A stretch of 64,000 nucleotides of DNA from CBDFHJ01 sp965247635. GTDB lineage: Bacteria > Chloroflexota > Dehalococcoidia > Lucifugimonadales > Australimonadaceae. Made by a program: the position numbers and the translations under genes. This document shows, one piece after another, positions 59,715-64,000 of the stretch; the stretch's first letter is position 1; each line of letters opens with the position of its first letter. The stretch lies in the NCBI GenBank assembly GCA_965247635.1, contig CBDFHJ010000009.1:124001-188000 (forward strand), given 5' to 3'. The notes beneath the pieces are model-generated. The model was not told the origin of the DNA. It searched no databases and saw nothing but the letters and a program-made list of their open reading frames with translations.

Positions 59715-60587
59715 ATGCATCCTTTCCGATACGTACGCGCGACGACGGTGGACGAGGTGGTCTCCGTGCTCTCGGAGCACGGGCCACGGGCCCGCTGCCT
59801 GGCCGGCGGCACCGACATATTGGCCCAGGTCCGGGCCAGCCGGTACGAGTTGGATGCCATCGTGGACGTCAAAGGGGTGCCGGAGGTCATGCGCATGGAC
59901 CAAGACGGCCACGGCCTGCACATAGGGGCGGCGGTCCCCTGCTACCAGCTCTACGAGGATGAGCAGGTCTGCTCCGACTATCCGGGCATCATCGACGCAG
60001 CGTCAATGATTGGGGGTATCCAGATCCAATCGAGGGCTAGCCTGGGCGGCAACCTGTGCAACGCATCCCCCAGCGCCGACGGCGTGGCGCCGCTCATCGT
60101 CCATCACACCACGGCCGTCATCGCCGGCCCCAACGGGACCAGGCAGGTGCCCGTGGAAGCGTTCTGCACCAGCCCGGGCCGGACGGTCTTGGAGCGAGGG
60201 GAGTTCTTGGTCAGCTTCCAGGTACCCAAGCCCCCTGCCCACTTCGGAGCCGCTTACCAGCGGTTCATTCCCCGCAACGAAATGGATATCGCCGTCGTCG
60301 GGGTGAGCAGCTACGTCGCCTTGGACGCGAGAGGCGAGCGCGTCCAATCGGCCCGCGTTGCCTTGGCCGCCGTGGGGCCGACGCCTATCCTGGCCACGGA
60401 GGCAGGAGAGTCGCTAGCCGGCCAGGAGGCCACACCCGAGGCCATCCGCGCGGCCGCGAAGCTGGCGAGAGAGGCGGCTTCACCCATCGTCGATATGCGG
60501 GGCACAGTGGGCCAGCGGCGGCACCTCGTGGAAGTGCTCACGGTGCGCACCCTGGAAAAAGCAGTCCAACGGGCACGGGAGGCGTAG
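59715..60587 (+). CDS. Molybdenum hydroxylase FAD-binding (medium) subunit
   Basis: 290 residues, the size of CoxM/XdhB medium subunits. FAD motifs LAGGTDILAQV and ASLGGNLCNASPSADGVAPL, then YQRFIPRNEMDIAVVGVSSYV and a C-terminal CO dehydrogenase flavoprotein domain (ILATEAGESLAGQEATPEAI). It transfers electrons from the Fe-S subunit to FAD and then NAD+ or a quinone/ferredoxin. It is the first gene of medium-small-large order, as in carbon monoxide dehydrogenase and xanthine dehydrogenase operons. Enzyme substrate is not given by this subunit. Confidence 0.9.
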   Translation: MHPFRYVRATTVDEVVSVLSEHGPRARCLAGGTDILAQVRASRYELDAIVDVKGVPEVMRMDQDGHGLHIGAAVPCYQLYEDEQVCSDYPGIIDAASMIGGIQIQSRASLGGNLCNASPSADGVAPLIVHHTTAVIAGPNGTRQVPVEAFCTSPGRTVLERGEFLVSFQVPKPPAHFGAAYQRFIPRNEMDIAVVGVSSYVALDARGERVQSARVALAAVGPTPILATEAGESLAGQEATPEAIRAAAKLAREAASPIVDMRGTVGQRRHLVEVLTVRTLEKAVQRAREA

Positions 60588-60591
60588 GCGT

Positions 60592-61086
60592 ATGGTCTTT
60601 GACAACGTCACCAAGGTGCGTGTCAGCACCACGATTAACGGAGCGCCCATGGAACTGCTGCTGGCGCCGTACCTGAGCCTTCTGGAGACGTTGCGCGATG
60701 TGGCGGGCCTCACCGGGACCAAGGAGGGCTGCAACGACGGCAACTGCGGCGCCTGCACCGTCAGCCTAGACGGCCGTATCGTGGACTCGTGCATGGTGCT
60801 GGGCGCGGAGGCCGACGGTATGAGCGTGGAGACCATAGAGGGTATGGCCACGCCCGAGGGCCTGCACCCGCTGCAGCAGGCGTTTCTGGAAGAAGCGGCG
60901 TTGCAGTGCGGCGTCTGCACACCGGGCTTTTTGGTATCGGCCAAGGCGCTGCTGGACAACGAGCCTCACCCTAGCGAGGCGCGCATCCGCCTGTGGCTGG
61001 CGGGCAACCTGTGCCGCTGCACCGGATACGATAAGATTGTCCGTGCCGTCCAACGTGCTTCCGAAGCTGGACCCGAAAGGAGCTGA
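60592..61086 (+). CDS. Molybdenum hydroxylase 2Fe-2S (small) subunit
   Basis: 164 residues. Plant-type [2Fe-2S] loop GCNDGNCGACTVSLDGRIVDSC, then the helical second cluster domain with LQCGVCTPGFLVSA and NLCRCTGYDKIV. Both clusters are complete, matching CoxS/XdhC-type proteins. It begins 4 bp after the FAD subunit stop and ends 3 bp before the large subunit start, so the three are one tight operon. Confidence 0.93.
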   Translation: MVFDNVTKVRVSTTINGAPMELLLAPYLSLLETLRDVAGLTGTKEGCNDGNCGACTVSLDGRIVDSCMVLGAEADGMSVETIEGMATPEGLHPLQQAFLEEAALQCGVCTPGFLVSAKALLDNEPHPSEARIRLWLAGNLCRCTGYDKIVRAVQRASEAGPERS

Positions 61087-61089
61087 GGT

Positions 61090-63381
61090 ATGACGATTAC
61101 TGACAAGCCGGCCCAGGACTACCAGGTGATTGGGACACGGCCTATCCGGCCCGACGGGCTGGAGAAGGTGACGGGCCAGGCCATTTACGGGGCCGACGTG
61201 CGTCTGCCCGGCATGGTCCACGGCACGATGCTGCGGAGTCCCCACGCCCACGCGCGCATCGTCAGCATCGACACCTCCAAGGCCTCCGCTATGCCCGGAG
61301 TGCTGGCCGTCATCACTGGATCGGACATGCCCGTGGCCGAGAGCACGACGGTAGACATGGGCGAGGAAGAGACCAACATCAACTACGCCAGCGAGAAGCT
61401 CATGGCCCGGGGCAAGGTAATCTACCAAGGACACCCCGTGGCCGCCGTCGCGGCCTGGGACTCCAACACTGCCCAGGAGGCCGTCAAGCTGATCGAGGTC
61501 GAGTACGAGGTCCTCAAGCCGGTGATTAACGTAGATGAGGCGCTGGCGCCCGATGCCCCAATCGTTCACGATGACCTGGTGGGCGACGACCTGGGCGAGA
61601 AGGTGCGGTCCACGAACCTGGCCAAGCACTTCCGGCACGAGTTCGGCGACGTGGAGGCCGGTTTCAAGGCTTCGTCCATTGTGATCGAGCGGGAGTTCAA
61701 TCTGGCTACCGTCCACCAGGGCTACATCGAGCCGCAGAACGCCACGGCCGTATGGCAGATGGATGGGAGGATCACCGTTTGGACCAGCACGCAGGGTGCT
61801 TTCGGCGCTCGCAGGGCCACCGCCGGAGTGTTGAATGTGCCCGAGTCGAAGATCAAAGTGGTCCCGTGCGAGATCGGCGGCGGCTTCGGCGGGAAGCTCG
61901 GCATCTACCTGGAACCCATCGCGGCGCTTCTCTCCAAGAAGTGTGGGCGCCCCGTGCAGTTGGTCATGGACCGTAAGTCGGTATTCGACGCCACGGGGCC
62001 GACCCCAGGCGCCAAGGTAAGAATCAAGCTGGGAGCCGACGACTCCGGAAAGCTCCTCGCGGGCACCGCTGACCTGTGGTACGAAGCGGGGGCATATCCG
62101 GGGTCGGCGGTCGGCGCCGGCGCCATGTGCGTCTTCGCCCCCTACCGCATCGAGAACAGCCGCATCGACGGCTATGACATCGTCGTCAACAAGCCGAAGT
62201 CGGCGGCGTATCGGGCTCCTGGCGCCACGCAGGCGTGCTACGCCATGGAGTCGGTCGTAGACGAGGTGTGCGAGGCACTGCGCATGGACCCGCTGGAGTT
62301 CCGGCTGCTCAACGCCACCCGCGAGGGTGACCGCCGCGCGGACGGCCCCGAGTTCCAGCGTATCGGCAACATCGAAGTACAACAGGCGGCCAAGGAGTCG
62401 CCCCACTGGAGTAGCGAGCTGGAGCGCGACGGGCCCGACGGGCGCAAGCGCGGCCGGGGGGTGGCCACCGGCTTCTGGTTCAACGGAGGAATGCGGTCGT
62501 CGGTAAACATGTGCGTGAACAACGATGGCACCGTATCGCTGATCGAGGGGTCGGTGGACATCGGCGGCACCAGGGCGTCCATCTCCATGCAGGCCGCCGA
62601 GGCGTTGGGACTACCAGCGCAGGACGTGCGCCCCACGGTGGTGGACACGGAGAGCGTCGGCTACAACGACGTGACCGGCGGCAGCCGAACGACGAACGCG
62701 TCGGGTCACGCGGCCTACAACGCGGCGCAAGAGGTCATCGCCAAGATGACCGGGCGGGCGGCCCTGGTATGGGACTTGAAGCCTGAAGACGTCGAGTTCG
62801 CGGAGGGGGTGTTCAGCGCCAAGGCCGACCCTGAGCTGAAGATGACCTTTAAGGAGGTGGCGGCCAAGCTCAACGAGACGGGAGGTCCCCTCAACGCCAC
62901 CGGCTCGATCCAGGCCCGCGGTGGCGCGGGTAGCTTCGGCACGCACATCGTAGACGTCGAAGTGGACCCGGACACCGGCAAGGTGGACATCGTGCGGTAC
63001 ACGGCGGTCCAAGACGCCGGCAAGGCCGTCCATCCCGCCTACGTCGAGGGCCAGATGCAAGGGGGTGCGGCCCAGGGCATTGGCTGGGCCCTTAACGAGG
63101 AGTATTTTATGAACGAGCAGGGGGGCATGGATAACTCCACGTTCCTCGACTATCGCATGCCGACGTCGCTGGACGTGCCCATGATCGAGACCATCATCGT
63201 GGAGGTCCCCAACCCTAACCATCCCTTCGGCGTCCGTGGCGTGGGCGAGACATCCATCATTCCGCCCGTGCCCGCCATCTCCAACGCCATCTACGACGCG
63301 GTAGGCGTGCGATTGCGCCAGACGCCGATGAAGCCCCACCGCGTACTGGACGCGCTGCGGGACAAGCAGGACAGCGCATAG
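61090..63381 (+). CDS. Molybdenum hydroxylase large (molybdopterin) subunit, xanthine-dehydrogenase family
   Basis: 763 residues with GGAGCTGAGGT before the ATG. Molybdopterin domain order: RPIRPDGLEKVTGQAIYGAD, SPHAHARIVSIDTS, GGGFGGKLGIYLEPIAAL (cofactor loop), AAYRAPGATQACYAMES (active-site loop of AYRAPGxxQ form, not the Cys-containing loop of CO dehydrogenase), and the catalytic-base Glu in VRGVGETSIIPPVPAI. So it is a hydroxylase of the XDH/aldehyde oxidase type rather than a CO dehydrogenase. Substrate unknown. Confidence 0.9.
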   Translation: MTITDKPAQDYQVIGTRPIRPDGLEKVTGQAIYGADVRLPGMVHGTMLRSPHAHARIVSIDTSKASAMPGVLAVITGSDMPVAESTTVDMGEEETNINYASEKLMARGKVIYQGHPVAAVAAWDSNTAQEAVKLIEVEYEVLKPVINVDEALAPDAPIVHDDLVGDDLGEKVRSTNLAKHFRHEFGDVEAGFKASSIVIEREFNLATVHQGYIEPQNATAVWQMDGRITVWTSTQGAFGARRATAGVLNVPESKIKVVPCEIGGGFGGKLGIYLEPIAALLSKKCGRPVQLVMDRKSVFDATGPTPGAKVRIKLGADDSGKLLAGTADLWYEAGAYPGSAVGAGAMCVFAPYRIENSRIDGYDIVVNKPKSAAYRAPGATQACYAMESVVDEVCEALRMDPLEFRLLNATREGDRRADGPEFQRIGNIEVQQAAKESPHWSSELERDGPDGRKRGRGVATGFWFNGGMRSSVNMCVNNDGTVSLIEGSVDIGGTRASISMQAAEALGLPAQDVRPTVVDTESVGYNDVTGGSRTTNASGHAAYNAAQEVIAKMTGRAALVWDLKPEDVEFAEGVFSAKADPELKMTFKEVAAKLNETGGPLNATGSIQARGGAGSFGTHIVDVEVDPDTGKVDIVRYTAVQDAGKAVHPAYVEGQMQGGAAQGIGWALNEEYFMNEQGGMDNSTFLDYRMPTSLDVPMIETIIVEVPNPNHPFGVRGVGETSIIPPVPAISNAIYDAVGVRLRQTPMKPHRVLDALRDKQDSA

Positions 63382-63389
63382 GGTGGCCC

Positions 63390-63680
63390 ATGGCTCGTGT
63401 GTTCATTCCTCCTCCCCTGCGGAAGTTGGCGGACGGCATGACAGATGTCCGTGTGCCCGGGGCCACGCTGAAAGAGCTCATCGACAACCTGGAGAGCCGG
63501 TACCCTGGTATGCGGCAGCATCTGATGGAAGAAGACCACCTCGTGCCCGGACTAGCCGCCGTCGTGGATGGTGAGGCCACGATGGAGGGCATGCGTCAGC
63601 GCTTAAGTGAGGAGACCGAGGTCCACTTCCTGCCGGCCATCTCCGGAGGGGCCGACACCGACGCTAGCCCCAAGGGATAG
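63390..63680 (+). CDS. MoaD/ThiS-family protein with a C-terminal extension
   Basis: 96 residues. Ubiquitin-like fold of MoaD (ARVFIPPPLRKLADG; TLKELIDNLESRYPGM; VVDGEATMEG; VHFLPAISGG), in operon with the molybdenum hydroxylase genes (8 bp after the large subunit stop). The diglycine is not terminal: ten further residues (ADTDASPKG) follow. A MoaD-type carrier must expose a C-terminal GG for thiocarboxylation, so it would need processing, or it has another role in cofactor or protein modification. Confidence 0.8.
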   Translation: MARVFIPPPLRKLADGMTDVRVPGATLKELIDNLESRYPGMRQHLMEEDHLVPGLAAVVDGEATMEGMRQRLSEETEVHFLPAISGGADTDASPKG

Positions 63681-63720
63681 AGGGGGGAGTCTGGCCCAAA
63701 GCTAGGGCCAAACAAAACGC

Positions 63721-64000
63721 ATGGCAAAGGCCAATACAGAGTCCCTGACACCGCCGCGGGTCGTAGTCATCGGCGGCGGGACGGGGAGCTACACCGCGCT
63801 CCAAGGCCTGAAACGCTACACCGATCTGCTCACGGCGGTCGTTTCCGTGGCGGACGACGGGGGAAGCTCCGGGCGCCTACGCGACGAGTTCGGCCACCTT
63901 CCACCCGGAGACCTGCGGAAGTGCCTGCTGGCGCTGAGCCCCTCTGACGAAGCAGGCGAAGTGCTACGGCGGCTGTTGGACTATCGGTTCGACCGCGGGG
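63721..64000 (+). CDS. YvcK/CofD-type protein, 3' end outside the window
   Basis: The first 93 residues are visible: RVVVIGGGTGSYTALQGLKRYTDLLTAVVSVADDGGSSGRLRDEFGHLPPGDLRKCLLALS. This is the glycine-rich nucleotide-binding and DDGGSSG opening of the YvcK/CofD family (gluconeogenesis factor YvcK in Firmicutes, 2-phospho-L-lactate transferase CofD in F420 makers). The distinction needs the C-terminal half. The gene runs off the window end. Confidence 0.85.
   Translation, partial: MAKANTESLTPPRVVVIGGGTGSYTALQGLKRYTDLLTAVVSVADDGGSSGRLRDEFGHLPPGDLRKCLLALSPSDEAGEVLRRLLDYRFDRG

Noticed and set aside
61090..63381. Carbon monoxide dehydrogenase large subunit
   Set aside because: The active-site loop reads AYRAPGA rather than the Cys-containing AYxCSFR of form I CO dehydrogenase.

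Overview
The window is about 64 kb of GC-rich, gene-dense bacterial chromosome. It reads as Chloroflexota, perhaps Dehalococcoidia or SAR202-like. That is inferred from an alternative complex III operon with cytochrome c maturation genes, molybdenum hydroxylase and Rieske genes, a chlorite-dismutase-fold (HemQ-like) gene and short hairpin-rich intergenic repeats. No rRNA or marker gene fixes the taxonomy.

Layout. 1-929: 3' part of an IS256-family transposase copy. 929-1980: decayed sensor-kinase remnants and a C22 tract. 1982-5127: sensory operon (phosphonate-type binding lipoprotein, histidine kinase, response regulator). 5517-6384: two small divergent genes, each interrupted only by in-frame TGA at cysteine positions. 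6944-8783: TPP riboswitch, terminator and thiGES. 8780-19799: DMT transporter, alpha/beta hydrolase, VOC protein, MoxR ATPase, thioredoxin reductase, trypsin-like protease, Gfo/Idh/MocA dehydrogenase, HesB-like protein, Lrp regulator, ferredoxin and HemQ-like protein. 19940-21974: sulfite reductase preceded by a promoter, a leaderless poly-cysteine leader peptide and a terminator. 22020-25255: lipoprotein, two head-on IS256 copies and a HAD hydrolase remnant. 25349-34828: Rieske oxygenase and ring-cleavage-type VOC operon, GlcG-like protein, LVIVD propeller, aldo/keto reductase, amidase with GatC-like partner, and a DUF3179 lipoprotein with in-frame TGA. 35054-35230: tRNA-Gly and tRNA-Phe. 35326-43004: large low-complexity surface proteins. 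43223-44203: Lrp regulator and a small Tat-type protein. 44530-52528: alternative complex III. 52556-56798: ccmH, ccmF and linked genes. 57380-64000: orphan ABC ATPase, frameshifted amidohydrolase, three-subunit molybdenum hydroxylase, MoaD-like protein and the start of a YvcK/CofD-type gene.

The most unusual signal is selenocysteine. Three separate genes (HMA metal-binding domain, a conserved small family, DUF3179) carry four in-frame TGA codons and no other in-frame stops. Each TGA lies where the family has, or is thought to have, cysteine, and each gene has a GC-rich hairpin downstream at bacterial SECIS distance. No selA/B/C/D gene is in the window, so this is inference. The second is a cysteine-sensing attenuator (promoter, leaderless poly-Cys ORF, terminator) ahead of assimilatory sulfite reductase. 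The respiratory block is coherent: a quinol-oxidising complex with multiheme cytochromes next to the genes that attach heme.
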